Of a stretch of 64,000 nt of DNA, positions 1 through 13,010 are shown in pieces. Every line of letters begins with the position of its first letter. The stretch's first letter is position 1. This DNA comes from Tipula vernalis (Eukaryota; Arthropoda; Insecta; Diptera; Tipulidae): positions 41,417,044 to 41,481,043 of the forward strand of contig OY282560.1 in NCBI GenBank assembly GCA_958295665.1, written 5' to 3'. The position numbers and the translations under genes are program-made. The notes below the pieces were generated by a model, which was given only the letters and a program-made list of their open reading frames with translations, ran no database searches and had not been told where the DNA came from.

Positions 1-134
1 TGTGATACCAAGGGATCCTACTCCCTTTACACCTTCATTGGAACCATTATGAGCTACTTATGTAGCGTAAGATATCTCGCACATTGCAGTTCTCGAGATC
101 CATAAGGCCGTCCAAACTATACTTGCCCAGATGT

Positions 135-873
135 TTATGCCTCCACGCCTGTACGCATACCGAGAAGTCGCCCAATTGCACGTATGTACACGTCGATCAG
201 TCTTTCCAATGCTTTTAACAGAAAGGATGATAGAGTTATAGGTCTTAGATGCTTTGGGTAGGCCTGTGAATTCTTCCCCGTTTTCGGGATGAAAATCACC
301 CTACCCTCCGTCCATTTCCTAGGAATATAATTCAGTTTTAAACACCCCTGAAGATCACCTCCAGCCATGGGAGAATGATCGACGAGTGTTTTTGCAATTC
401 CGCTGGGATGATACCGTCCGGGCCTGCCGATTTATAGGGTTTAAAGCCGTTTAGTGCCCATAGGATCCGGTTTTTGCACACGATTTCCTCCGGGCACCCC
501 GACGGTAATTTTTCCCTATTCCTACAAAGCTCCGTCGACACACCCACACTACCTGGGAAATGGGTATCCAACAGAAGCGCCAATGATTCCCCACTAGACG
601 TTGTCCACAGCCCATCTGGTTCCTGAGGCGCGAAGTCTCCGAAACACCTTCCATTTTATCACAGAATAGTCTCCAAGACCTCCTCCGCACCTTCCTTATT
701 TCCTTTTTATACTTTTTAAGGTGCTCCTTATAGGAGTCCCAGTCCTGAGCTTCCCTAGAGCCCTTTGCTCTATTGAATGCTTTCCTAGACTCTGAACGAA
801 GGATTCCCAACTCCCTGGACCATAACGGTTTCTGCTTCCCTTTAGGTATTCTCTTGGGACAAGCAGTGTCCAA
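135..873 (-). pseudogene. ORF2 linker and N-terminal RT of R1/LOA-like LINE, frameshifted
   Basis: Three overlapping frames continue the endonuclease reading. 451-873 holds a basic linker (SRKAFNRAKGSREAQ, KKEIRKVRRRSWRLFC). 338-583 holds the conserved RT entry motif YKSAGPDGIIPAELQ. 135-368 holds the RT segment YIPRKWTEGRVIFIPKTGK and RPITLSS. Each step needs a frame change. The YxDD palm is absent, so this cannot encode an active polymerase. Confidence 0.75.
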
Positions 874-1699
874 GGACCAAGTTGCAGGCGCTTGTGATTT
901 CCCCCACCAGGAAAACCAGCTCCTTCTCTATGGCTGGGGGCTTCCGAGCATCGGTCGGTAAGAGTCCTACTAACACTTTCCCGTATTTGTTCCAGTCAGT
1001 CCCTCTAGGATTCCTGAAGGCTTTCCGAGTAACAGGGTTGTGAATGTCAATATTGAACATCACGTACCGATGGTCCGAGAAGGAGTGTTCCTTCGCCACC
1101 CTCCATTCTTTGACCATATGTGTAATGGAGTCTGATGCAAAGGTAACATCCAGTACCTCCTGCCTGTTACTAATAATAAAAGTGGGCTCTTGCTCCAGAT
1201 TACACACTGCAAGGTTAGTACCCAATAAGTAATCAAATAAGTACTCACCCCAATCATTGATGTCGGTGCTACCCCAGATTGTATGATGCGCATTTGCATC
1301 ACAACCCAGTATTACTCCGATCTTTTCCCGTTCCGCTTCGAGTATCAGTTCCCCAAGGTTATCCGGCGGAACCTCCTTCTCTCGTTTCATATAGGCTGAA
1401 ACCATCCATAGTAAGCAGCCTCCCGTCTCCAGGCCGACTGCCGTTACGTCTCCACTACTATATTGTGGAAGAAGAAAAATACTCAAGTTATTTTTAGCGA
1501 GAATGCAAGATCTGATCTTATCGGACCCAGAAGAGTATAAAATTGTATACCCTTTTAAACCTAGGTCACAGATCTTGATTTTACTAATCCAGGGTTCTTG
1601 AACTAGGATTATGTCCTCATCCGATTTGGTCAGTCTGAGGATCAAGGCTGCCGAAGCAGCCTTAGAATGCTGAAGATTAATCTGAACCGTGCTCAGCAT
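842..1699 (-). CDS. ORF2 endonuclease domain of R1/LOA-like LINE (fragment)
   Basis: An open frame of 285 codons starting at ATG 1699. It is an apurinic-type endonuclease/exonuclease/phosphatase domain that would nick target DNA for target-primed reverse transcription. Visible family motifs are QINLQHSKAA at the start, ILVQEPW (catalytic Glu, residues about 33-37), GCDANAHHTIWGSTD (Asp/Asn/His, about 150), LDVTFAS (about 185) and SFSDHRYVMF (about 210). These are typical of R1/LOA-type ORF2. The frame ends at 842 and the linker continues in another frame at 451-873, so the ORF2 is broken here. Just upstream a 52-codon frame (1751-1909) may be the end of ORF1. Confidence 0.85.
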   Translation of the reverse strand: MLSTVQINLQHSKAASAALILRLTKSDEDIILVQEPWISKIKICDLGLKGYTILYSSGSDKIRSCILAKNNLSIFLLPQYSSGDVTAVGLETGGCLLWMVSAYMKREKEVPPDNLGELILEAEREKIGVILGCDANAHHTIWGSTDINDWGEYLFDYLLGTNLAVCNLEQEPTFIISNRQEVLDVTFASDSITHMVKEWRVAKEHSFSDHRYVMFNIDIHNPVTRKAFRNPRGTDWNKYGKVLVGLLPTDARKPPAIEKELVFLVGEITSACNLVLGHCLSQENT

Positions 1700-1750
1700 A
1701 AACAGATCAACTTAAGTTCCTTCATATACCCTCCGCTGTCGCGGCAGGGT

Positions 1751-1909
1751 TTAACCTCTCGGTCCTAGGGGGACGTCATCAATCCTGACGCTCCCTTCCG
1801 GTGCTCCGTATTCGCTCTTTATGCCACCCTCCTCCCCCATCGACTCGACCCGATCTTCCTCGTTCGAGTCCAGGGATAGGCGACTACCCATAGCCATCAA
1901 TCGCTCCAT
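1751..1909 (-). CDS. Possible ORF1 remnant of the LINE
   Basis: A 52-codon acidic frame from ATG 1909 to TAA 1751, immediately upstream of the ORF2 endonuclease (ATG 1699). No zinc knuckle is visible. From its position and shared GC-rich composition it is probably the remnant or truncated end of ORF1, but it has no recognisable domain. Confidence 0.3.
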   Translation of the reverse strand: MERLMAMGSRLSLDSNEEDRVESMGEEGGIKSEYGAPEGSVRIDDVPLGPRG

Positions 1910-1925
1910 CGCTGAGCTCCTCCTA

Positions 1926-3424
1926 AATGTATAATTTATTTATTAAAAATGCAATTATACCTATCCCAAAATTTTTTAGTCTAGACGTAGAGCTTCTTGT
2001 TTCTATGAAAAAAATTTTAAAGTTTTATTTTGCTTTTGATTTTGTTTGTTTATAAAAGAGAAAACTTCTATTTGCATAAAAAAACGCTTTTCAAAATTAA
2101 CTTGAATTCTCAAGTAAAAAATAAAAATTAGAATTTAAAACCAATACAAAATTTTAATTAATAAGTAATCAAAATGTATTCTTGGATAAAAAGACATAAA
2201 CCGATTCTCGTATTTTTTGCTAAATCTGGTACTAAGAATGTGTTGACAGACAATGATGGTTTCGTACGTGTGCGTGTTAGCACTAAAGGATGTTGCGTAA
2301 AAAATGCTGATAAAGAACCAGGGCTTTAGTCGAGGTCATCAGATATGTCTAACAATATTTTTACATTTTATTAATTATTCAACCGGCAACTGAAACTAGC
2401 CGACAAATGAAAAACCAACACTAAAACTAAAATATAAAACTTTCTTAATCTTTAAAAGCTACACAACAATAACAACAAAAAAGCTTATTTTAATTAAACA
2501 CAAAATACACAAATTTTTTTGTTATTTAATTAAATTTTATGAATAATAAATTTTCGGAAAAATACTTCTCAATATAATTACCTTAAAATTCAAATATACA
2601 AAATATGTACAAAGAAAATGAAGAAGACGGGGGAAAAAGTAAAAAAAAAAACTTTCCTACAGTTTTCCATTATTTTGTATAGTTGGTCGATCATGTTGAT
2701 AATAAAATACTATATACATATATACAGTAAAACAAAAACTGGAAAACTTAATTAAATTACATAAAAAAAAAAAGTTTTCCGGCTTTTTGAATAATAAAAC
2801 TAAGTAGAAGAGAAAAAAAATTGTATAATTAAAATTGGAGCTTTTGTTGTTGTTTCATTCGAATAGAGTGCATTTTCTGTTTTTTCTTTTTTTTTTGTCT
2901 CCGCTTTATAAATTGGGACATTTCAATTAATTTTATTATTTGTGGCCCGTGCGTAGCCCGTGAACGAATGAATAACGAGGTGAATATTTTTTAAAATAGA
3001 TTTTAAGTTTCTCATTAAATCTAATTAAAGTTTTCAGTTTTTGTATATATTGTGGGAATCAAATAATAAAACTTTTAATCACTTTTTCAGGTGCACGTAT
3101 CAAACCAAGCGTGTAAAAGTGAATTTTTTTAAACAAGTCACAATTCCTAGAAAATTAATCAATGTTGACGTGACTCTAAAATGTTACTAACAAGTTCGCG
3201 AATTTTCTTATATTGTATAATTTCCCATGGTAATGTAGGACATTAAATGTGAAAGAGTAGGGAGTGCCTCGAGTCAGGTGCCAATTTCGAATCAAATCTA
3301 TGCTTTAATAATATCTTTAATTCACATAAAAGTTGCCGCCACTAAATTTATTAAGTTTGTTTGCTTTAAGCAAGAATAAATAGATTTGAAATTCTCTCTC
3401 TCTCTCGCTCTCTCTCTTTTTCTC
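1926..3424. other. AT-rich spacer
   Basis: Very AT-rich with many homopolymer runs and no recognisable gene. A 51-codon ORF on the plus strand (2174-2329) is open and moderately coding-like but unrecognised. It ends with a CT-rich microsatellite at about 3395-3425. Confidence 0.6.
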
Positions 3425-3425
3425 T
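3395..3425. repeat. CT-rich microsatellite
   Basis: A run of TC dinucleotides interrupted by a CGC and a T-tract, directly beside the Gypsy RT scrap. Confidence 0.85.
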
Positions 3426-3429
3426 TATC

Positions 3430-3690
3430 TTTTGTCTATCACTTTGGATATTGTCGATAGACTTTTCTGAACATTTGTTGCATGCTTACGAAGTCCATTA
3501 GCTTTATCACATGACCCAAGTATCTTATCGACCTTTGGCCGAAGGAACATTTTACTAGTTTCAGAGTGAAATCGTAATTCTCTATGCTCTTGAGGAGGGA
3601 AAACAACTTCTGCCAAGGGTTACGCTCACCTTCCCAGTTGTTATTTCCACTTCTTCGATTCTTTGTTCCTTGCACGCAGCCACTCAAGGC
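3430..3690 (-). mobile_element. Ty3/Gypsy reverse transcriptase scrap
   Basis: A minus-strand frame contains FTLKLVKCSFGQRSIRYLGHVI, the conserved RT block just after the palm in Ty3/Gypsy polyproteins (the family pattern is LxLxLxKCxFgqxxvxYLGHvi). Only about 130 bp is clearly RT. Sequence on either side does not continue the polyprotein, and the adjoining frame at 3641-3838 is unrecognised. It is an isolated fragment, not an element with visible LTRs. Confidence 0.7.
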
Positions 3691-3988
3691 AAGCGTTCCC
3701 AGGACTTCTCAGTTTGTAGTTTTGGTGGAATGTTTGGAGTTTTAGCCATCGGCACAGTGGCTGATATTTTCTTGGCAATGTTACATGAGCCATTCCAAAC
3801 ACACAACAAAGCAACGACACATACATAAGAGTCTGCACACTGAGCGATGGAGAAAATTCTCAATGAACAACAAAAAATAGCTAGCTCAATAACAGATCTC
3901 TACGCGAAGTACAGAAAAGGCATAGGCGACAGGGAAAAAATTATTTAGAGAAAAGTATCGCAGCTCTCAAGATATTATACAACAACTA

Positions 3989-5640
3989 CACTGCGCCAAT
4001 TAAAAAATGGAACAAAAATTTTCTTCGAAAAAATATTCAAATTTGAACGATTGTATCTTGGTGAAATATCAACTTTCAAAAAAAAATTTGGTTTCTAGTT
4101 GAAGGAAATTTTGTTTTCTTTTCGATACCGGAACCGTTTTATTTTATTTTGTTTTTATGATTTTTTTTGAGTAAAACAAAAGGTGTCTAAAAACAAAAAA
4201 AAATGCTGCTTTTTGAAACTGTAAACGAACTTGCCCGATATTTCATTTAAAAATCCAAATCGGCCATTTTATAGAGAATTTAGAAACCTTCATGATACTA
4301 GGAAAATGGGGGGCCACTCCTTGTCGAGTTATTGAAGTTTTAAAGAAAAAATATCAAAAAGCGTATACATGTTAACAAGTACATATTTTTATCTTGTAAA
4401 TTAACACTCTACTTTCTTTCTCTATTATACTTTCAATAACGCGTGTTACCTCCTCTAGGCCGCATTACTTCATAAATACGCTGTGGCATATTTAAAAAAT
4501 TGCTTATTTGTTGCATGGTGATTTGTTGCCATTCTTCTTGTAAAGCGTCTTACAGTTCCTGCAAATTTGGTGGTTGCCTTGTCCGTTTTCTTACACGCCG
4601 TTGTAACATATCCCAGACGTGTTCAATGAGATTTAAATCTGTACTTCGCGGAGGATGGCTTATTAAATTAATGCGGTGCTGTTGCAGAAATTGGCGTGTA
4701 TTTAGAGTTGTGTGCGGTCGGGCATTATCATGCATAAAAAAAATCCGCGCCCAATTTGCCTTTTCATGGAAAGCATATGAAGCCTTAAAATTTCTTCCAC
4801 GTATCGTGCTGATGTTAAAGCTGGATGTGGTATTACTACCAAATCGGTCTTGCAATTCCAAGAAATACTCGCCCAAACCATCACCGAACCTCCATGAAAT
4901 GCTACGACTGGCATCACGCAATTAGGGTGTAATCGTTCCCCTAGTGAACGCCAAACTCTGCATCGGCCGTCTGATATATACAAATTGAACCGCAATTCAT
5001 CCGAAAAAAGGACCTTACACCAGTCCTTTTGAGTACAGTTGCCATACTGCAACGCATAATTTCTTCTTTGTCGACGGTAATTATCAGTCAGATACGGAAC
5101 TCTGACAGGTCGATGTGATCTTAGTCGATGAGCTTTCAACCGATTTAATATCAACTGTTTTGATGTCTGGTTTTGTATAGGTACATTACTTCTTATTTCT
5201 TGAGCACTGAGTGCTTAGTTTACAAGATAAAAAAATGTCCTTGTTAACGTGTATACGCTTTTTGATACGTTTTCTCTAAAACTTCAATAGCTGGACAAGG
5301 AGGGGCCGCACAGAAATTTTCCTAGTATCATTTTGGAAGGTTTCTAAATTCTCTATAAAATGTCTGATTTGGATTTTTGAATGAAATATCGGGCAAGTTC
5401 GTTTACAGTTTCAAACAGCAGCAATTTTTTTTTGTTTTTAGACACCTTTTGTTTTACTCAAAAAAGTCAAAATAAAACAAATAAAATAAAACGGTTTCCA
5501 GTATCGAAAAGAAAACAAAATTTCCTTCAACTAGAAACAAAATTTTTTTTTGAAAGGTGGTATTTCACCAAGATACAAGCGTTCAAATCTGGGTATTTTT
5601 TCGAAGAAAATTTCTGTTCCTTTTTTTAATTGGCGCAGTG
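3989..5640 (-). mobile_element. Tc1/mariner-superfamily element with very long TIRs
   Basis: The element is 1652 bp and bounded by TA target duplications at 3987-3988 and 5641-5642. Its ends read CACTGCGCCAATTAAAAAA inwards on both sides. The inverted arms run about 414 bp (3989-4402) and 424 bp (5217-5640), diverged by small indels and substitutions. Most Tc1 elements have TIRs under 100 bp, although long-TIR groups (Minos, Paris, S) are known. The arms leave only about 0.8 kb for coding. It sits inside BEL gag, so it inserted after that retrotransposon. Confidence 0.92.
4550..5154 (-). pseudogene. Tc1-like DD34E transposase, N-terminally truncated and frameshifted
   Basis: Two overlapping minus-strand frames (5154-4702 and 4921-4550) together cover the catalytic domain. 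The first Asp is in LFSDELRFNLY, the second in MHDNARPHTTL, and the Glu in LNLIEHVWDML, which gives the Tc1 DD34E arrangement (the family usually has SPDLNPIEHLWD; here STDLNLIEHVWD). A 1-nt shift near 4720-4750 separates the first Asp from the second. Only the end of the second helix-turn-helix (LKAHRLRSHRP) is present and the paired-like N-terminal DNA-binding region is absent. The coding space between the TIRs is too short for the usual ~340 residues. It cannot be an autonomous transposase. Confidence 0.85.
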
Positions 5641-7357
5641 TATAACGACAACCATTACAGAACGCTGTGTAAGGACACAGCTTTAGAAACTAACCATGGA
5701 TATTATCAAGAGAGAAGATATGCAACAACGGCTAAATCCACCAAACGCATCGGATCGGCTAAACCTAGTGTGAATCTAAATAGCGAGAGCCGAACAATTG
5801 AGATTCGCTCAGCAAACAGCAATACGCAGATGATATCAGAAAAATTACAACAATTATGGGAACATCTGAATGGAGAATCAGAAGAAGAAGAGATATCGTT
5901 TAAATACTTTACGGAAACATATTACCAGAACATCAAAGAAGAATATGACAATAGTTGTAAAAGCAGCTTTTTCCTACCAAGAATAAACGTACAAAACAAG
6001 CAACTCACAGAAACGCATAAAATCAACCATTTGAAAATTCACATCGGTGGTCCAGCTGCAAAGCTTATCAATCATTTAGAATCAACAAGAGAGAACTACG
6101 AACAGGCCTGCGGAATATTATTAAATAGGTACAGCAATAAGAATCTATTAATCACAAATTACCTAGCCACGTTATGGAATATACAAGTATACATGTTGAA
6201 TTAGCAACATCAATTTTTAACCCGCACGACTTAGTGACCGAATATTTACATGGAATAAGAAGTGCTGGTCCTAACGTTGAATCATGTAACTGAATTATTA
6301 TCTTCATGACCTGCAAAAAGTTAGACAGTGAAACCAGGACACTATATGAAACCTCTCTTTCAACAAATAACGGAGTTTCTAAAGGTTTTAGAAGGAAGTT
6401 TCTAGTCTTTAGAAACACTCAGTGGGTAGAAAGCGGCAACCTTTCAACAAACCTGACAACCACACATGGTGGAAATCAAAAGAGAATTTAAGACGGAGAT
6501 AGCTACTGAATAATAAATGTGAAGTCCTATATTCGCCACATGATTTACAATTGTAAAATATGAGGCAGACACAAAAAATTAACCTCACAACAATTAATGG
6601 GCATATTAGCACCCGAGCGTGTCATTCCAATTGTTCCATTTACGAACAGCGGACTACGCTGAACCAATCAATTTAAAGTTATACAAAGGGAGAAGTAATA
6701 AAACCTGCAAAGAGTATAACTGGAAAGCGTTTTACATCCAGAAGAGGATGCCATAAAATATTCATTGGCTGAACAAATTTCAATGAAGCCAGCAAACAAC
6801 TAATACTATATCCTATGAGGGAAGTGGTATAAAGTGGCATTTTATCGACCCGGAAGCCCCCACCTTGGGGTTTATGGGATGCAGTGGTTAAGTCAACAAA
6901 GCCCTAGAGAGATGAGAGAGAGGCGAGAGGACCTCACAACCCCCCTAAATCAAATCAGAGCTTGTCTAAATTCAACACCACTAGCCCCCTACTCCTGATA
7001 TGACCAATTTGAAGATAATTACAAGATTATATCTCATAACGAAAATGACCCAACAATTTTGGAACCAATGGTGCTTCGAGCGACTACCTGGGCCCCTATT
7101 TGTGAATCCGTTTCGAACAGATATTCGATTCGAATGATAGATATGTTTCGAACTTGGATTGGTATTTGTGAATTCGATCGAATATAAAAATGTACACTGG
7201 GAAAAAATGAAAAGGGAAATTTTTTTTTAATGGTTATACCTATAAGAAAAAAACAAATCTTGTTAAATTTTGACGTTTAATGTTTTGTTTTTGTGATTCG
7301 AGCGTATTTAGAGATTTCTTAAATTGATTTTAAAAGTAAATTAAATTTTAATTCCTT

Positions 7358-8657
7358 ATGGATTCGATAGCCGTTTATTTTTCGGATGACAGTGATCGTG
7401 AAGACAATGATGTCTCACCGCATTTATGTTTACGAATAATACGTGACAAATCAAATATATTTGTTATACCAGATGTCCAGTAAGTCAAATCATTTATCGT
7501 GATCATATTTAAAGTGTTTTTACTATTTTATGTGATTAAATTTCAGGTTTATAAAGTTATTCAGGCTGTCAAAGGATGCGGTCAAATACCTAATCAACGA
7601 AATTAATGACCATCTACCAATGCGGGCTCGATCATCGAGTACCCCAAACATTTTTAAAGTTGGCGGGAGCTCTTAGGTTCTGTGCACAAGGAAGCTATCA
7701 GCAAAGCATTGGGCAAGATTATTTGGTGGGGTTGTGGCAATCATCGATATCGGTGGTTTTAAGTGAAGTGCTGACGGTTTTGGAAGAGAAAGTTTGCCCT
7801 AAATGGGTTTCATTCCGACAGACAAATAGTGATAAGGAAGCGGCAGCCAATTATTTCCCTGGAACCGGGTTCCCTGGCGTAATCGGTTGTGTTGATGGGA
7901 CACACATCAACATCCTACGCCCAGTAGAAAATGAACACCTTTATTTTAATAGAAAAGGGCACCACAGCTTGAATACTATGCTGGTAATGTATATTTACAT
8001 ATACATACTTATGTAATATAATATCCATCAACATTTACCTACTAATACTTAATTTTTTAAGGTGTGCGAACACAATACTCGTATTATGGCAGTAGACCCA
8101 CGATATGGAGGTGCTTCGCATGATTCCCTTGTCTGGAATTTAAGTACATATCGGCAATATTTACAAGAGATTCATCGAAACAATGGAAATACAAATTATT
8201 GGTTGCTCGGTAAACATAAAATTAAACAATTATATATAGCATTATGTATTTTTAATTTTTATTATTAGGCGACTCTGGGTATCCATTGGAACCGTGGCTG
8301 CTAACACCATTTAGAGCTACAAGTGATGGTAGCAGAGAAGCAACCTATAACACGATACATTCGAAAACAAGAAATGTCATTGAACGTACAATCGGAATTT
8401 TAAAATCCCGTTTTCGGTGTTTATCAGGCGCCAGACAGTTACATTATACCCCAAAAAAGGCTACCCAAATAGTAAATGTCTGCGCCGCTCTCCACAATAT
8501 TTGCCTTCACTTCAAAGTTCCGTTTGAAGAAAGTTTTGAAGTAAACGTGAATGATGATGACGCCATGCAACAAGAAAGCGTATCTTCAAATCGAAACGAC
8601 GAACACAATTTGGCTAGACAAATAAGGAATAGAGTTTTGAATGCTATAGTAACATAA
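7358..8657 (+). pseudogene. HARBI1-like DDE transposase, one frameshift
   Basis: Four exons can be drawn with GT-AG junctions: 7358-7479, 7547-7983, 8062-8209 and 8269-8657. The catalytic triad is visible: Asp in VIGCVDGTHINI, Asp in GDSGYPLEPWLLTPF (its codon pair is joined across the third intron), Glu in NVIERTIGILKSRFRCL. An N-terminal helix-turn-helix region lies in exon 2 (LFRLSKDAVKYLINEI, then ALRFCAQGSYQQSIGQ). The summed exons are 1096 nt, not a multiple of three. The frame changes once near 7635-7645, so this copy looks disabled by a single small indel. Otherwise it is close to the usual ~350-residue length. Its partner is the Myb-like gene on the other strand. Confidence 0.88.
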
Positions 8658-8883
8658 TATTTAAATGCAATAATAAAAAGTTGTTTAAAAATATAATATT
8701 TTGTTTAATTCATTTCAATTGCACATAGTATTTTGTTAATAAAAAATATTCTTATAAATCTAAAATTTGGTTTAATTCATTGAATTCATTTTCAGTATGT
8801 ATCCTCATACAAAGGTATAAATATTATCACAAATTTTCTTAATACTCAATTATCACGATTTTTATTTCGTACATAATAGCCAT

Positions 8884-10108
<1,225 letters not shown>

Positions 10109-10530
10109 TTTAAAATTTTGGTTGCTTTTTCTATGGATTCGTCAACAAAACTAACAACGTACAGAAATTCGTTCATGATCGTACAATTTGTCGTCGAAAA
10201 CGAATTGCCAGATAAGGGAAATTTTCGTTAGTTTCATCATTATTCGTATTCGTTGTTCTTTTACACGTTTTCGAATTCACAAATACCAATCGTTCGAAAA
10301 CGTCGTTCGTTTCTTCGTATTCGAATTCACAAATAGGGGCCCTGGACTCGAAAAACAACCCAAATCGATGACAGAATAATCCGACATTAATGGAGGAGAG
10401 TTGCCACTACTTAAGAATAGCTTTCGCTAACTAAATAGCCTCTAGCAAGAGTAACACAGTTACACGTTGGCTCAAATGGTAAGAGTAGTAACTGTAAAGT
10501 ATACATTATGTCCTGAGCGGCTATTGGAAG

Positions 10531-12500
10531 GAAATCTCAAATATTTTAAAATATGACTTCAAGCTCAATGCAACTTGCCAAAGTAACAGATATCAAGAAC
10601 ACAGAAAAAAAATATCCGAAGTGATCTACCAACAACTTAATAGACCAAATACAAATATAAACCAACAAAATCAGCTAATTCAAATTTCAATCAGTTATTC
10701 AAAGAGAAGCCAAGCACTATAAAGAAGCTATAACACTTGATGGACCAGTTGCAGCATGAAACAGTTTAAACAACTTAGCGGACATCTATAGAATAATGAG
10801 CGTCATCATCCAACTACCTAAAGCACAACCAGCTACCCAAAGCTAGGTTTAATGTAAAAATTGTGGCTTTTATTATTTTAGGGATTTGTAACTTTTATTT
10901 TGTTTTTTATGTTAACTTTTGAATTTACAATTTTATTACTGATTAATTACTATTTTGTACATCGTTTATTGAAATTATTTATTTATTCCACCACCATTTT
11001 GTGGATGTTAAATTTTATGTTTTAATGTGAGCACGTGTACGCTCAAAGCAGAATCCGAGACGAGACTGTTTTTAATTTTGATTTTATTTTGTTTTGTGAA
11101 TATTGTTTGTTTGTCGCTCAGTTGGTATGCTTGAATTTAAATCGTTGTTTTGTTTTGCGTTTTTAATTGTTCGCGTATGAATTGTTATGTGGTGGCGAAC
11201 GCATAGATTCAGGCGCAAGATAAAATTTGCCAATTTGCGTGAAGCGCCATATCTTCAAGTCGTTAATCGATTCAAAATTTTATATTAACTCACAGAAGAG
11301 AGGTAAGATAAACGAAGTGAAGAAACAGCCATTGAAAATTGGTAGGTTCCATGCCTTAGTAAATCATTACTGCGATTGTACAGATAAAGCGAAACCAAAC
11401 TACTAAGTTCTCCTAAATTTTGAAACGAGGTTCAGCGAACCACGTCAAACTAAAGAATTTCTAAAAGAGACTCGTTCTTTACGTACACATATACCAAAAA
11501 TTAGAATTAATTTAATGAAAAATAATTTGTAACCCATTACTCATAAATCAAAATAATTTTCATATATCAAAAGTCAAACCTTGATTTCCAAGAAAACATT
11601 AATATCTGCTCCAGATAAATTATCTCTATAAATTAAGACGATACAAAACAATAAGTCCCACTCAGTTAAAGTTGCGTCACTTTCATATTATACAGCGCCC
11701 ACAGCAATTATGTTCCGTTTTAAGACAAATGCTTTCTTCTAAATACAATTTATGCGCCACTGAATACTTATTTATGTAGGTTCTAAATTCATCAAGCAAT
11801 GCTAACTCAACACAGATTTTAGTAATCAAAAGAAATTTTGTTGTCCTCAAGAAATTTTATCCAATTTAAAAAATATTGTTTTGAACTAAATACAAAATCT
11901 TGATTGTTCTTGAAATTAATGTTGTCGCATATAATGTTGCATGCGAAATTTTACAATTCAAGCCTCGTGTATACAAAATTTTAAGTTTATGTAAAATTTT
12001 TACCGTGTTAGTATGCGTATATAAATATTATACGAGCATAATAGGAAGATTTTTCTCAAAGGATCAATATCATATCCTTACAAATACAACCCAAAAAAAA
12101 AAATTTCCTTTTATTTTCCCTCATTTGTGTACCAGATCCCTAAATCAAGCCATATTATTTTGACATTCTATATACCCAAACTGTAATTCATGCCGTATAT
12201 GTACATATGTATATGTTGTGCCATATCATACTCATATATGTATACAAATCATTTCCCTTTTATGGAGATAAACCATAACAACAACAAATAATTGGATTCA
12301 TTTTCCCCGAATTTCCTTTTTTTCTTATTTAACTATTCACTGGTGTTTCAGCAAAGTTATTCTTGTTGCTAGGGTTTTTTTTTGCTAGAAACGTATGTAG
12401 GTAATACCTATGTACATAGGTTTCTTTTTGTGCATTTGAATTTGTGTTGATAAAAAGGATATTTTGTTGTTGTTTGGGAAATTAATGTTTATGTCCGTGA
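10531..12500. other. AT-rich spacer, possible retroelement tail
   Basis: No recognisable gene. About 10540-10860 may be the 3' tail of the BEL relic. About 10860-11450 has a slightly different composition that could be an LTR or leader (U3/R-like), but no second copy was found. Beyond 11500 the sequence is plain AT-rich. Confidence 0.4.
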
Positions 12501-12516
12501 CATGTTATCTATGTGC

Positions 12517-12723
12517 TTATTTGGCCAAATAGATTAGATTACGAATATTCGCCTTTTTGACATAAACAAAAGGTCCGGTGTCATAGGCTACCTCTAGCCA
12601 GTTTTCTTGCTTTGTTTTGTTACAAATTTTCGAAACAACCCATCGTTCGGACCCATTACTATAAATAATAATTGTTAACCCTTCCAGGCAAATATTTAAA
12701 TTACAAAATCTTTGTAGGTACAA
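12517..12723 (-). other. Unrecognised coding-like ORF
   Basis: A 68-codon frame with a more balanced base composition than its surroundings and a coding-like amino-acid mix (GSERWVVSKICNKTKQENW, EVAYDTGPFVYVKKANIRN). It could be an exon of an unidentified minus-strand gene, a retroelement scrap, or chance. No clear splice sites decide the matter. Confidence 0.25.
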
Positions 12724-12779
12724 AATTGTAGGTTACCCTCATAAAATATTGTAACTGATACTACCAAACGATTTTCAAT

Positions 12780-13010
12780 GGAGTCAACTAAACTCCCAAA
12801 TCAAAATGATCTGAAAAAACATGCGTACAAGAGCTCAACTTAAACTAAAATCTTCAATTCAATCCTCAAATAAATCTCCTGTTGAACTGCCCCTCAACCC
12901 TAATCAAATCCCAACTCAACTAATGCTTATTTTCAACTGAACCCGCAAATCGACTCCCAATCCAACCCTTAACTCAACTCCAAACTCAGCGCCCGGCTCA
13001 TTCAGCAAAA
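12780..13010. repeat. Degenerate CAACTC-type array
   Basis: About 230 bp of loosely repeating CTCAACT/CCAACTC words. This is the reverse complement of the GTTGAG words that fill 13620-14310. Confidence 0.6.

Larger units (their letters stand above)
1..1925 (-). mobile_element. Non-LTR retrotransposon (R1/LOA-like), internally deleted
   Basis: Read right to left this is an ORF1 tail, a complete-looking endonuclease, a linker, and a reverse transcriptase start that runs directly into what looks like the ORF2 C-terminus. The RT fingers (SAGPDG near 440, RPITLSSFLLKALERLID near 190-250) are present. The next in-frame segment (LGKYSLDGLMDLENC, about 90-160) resembles the extreme C-terminus of R1/LOA proteins. 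The catalytic palm and RNase H are therefore missing by deletion, and the 3' end probably lies near position 1. Several frame changes (about 870, 590, 350, 160) mark it as dead. The 5' boundary near 1925 is where GC content falls abruptly to AT-rich spacer. The superfamily call rests on endonuclease and RT motifs; the exact clade is less sure. Confidence 0.85.
3847..6500 (+). pseudogene. BEL/Pao gag, interrupted by a Tc1-like element
   Basis: The frame opens at ATG 3847, is cut by the Tc1-like insertion at the TA of 3987-3988, and resumes at 5643. The downstream part (to 6204) carries the BEL/Pao gag pattern: FKYFTETYYQNIKEEY, FLPRINVQ, HLKIHIGGPAAKLINHLEST, NYEQACGILLNRYSN. After 6204 the frame changes several times (recognisable pieces near 6300-6400), and an in-frame stop lies at about 3949-3951 before the insertion. 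The protein would have been the structural Gag of an LTR retrotransposon. It is clearly non-functional. No flanking LTRs were found. Confidence 0.75.

Noticed and set aside
3641..3838. 65-codon minus ORF next to the Gypsy RT scrap
   Set aside because: It does not continue the polyprotein or match any known Gag/Pol block; left unannotated.
4500..4925. 141-codon plus ORF
   Set aside because: Antisense shadow of the Tc1 transposase on the minus strand.
10860..11450. Possible 3' LTR of the BEL relic
   Set aside because: No matching 5' LTR could be found upstream of 3847, and no target duplication was seen.
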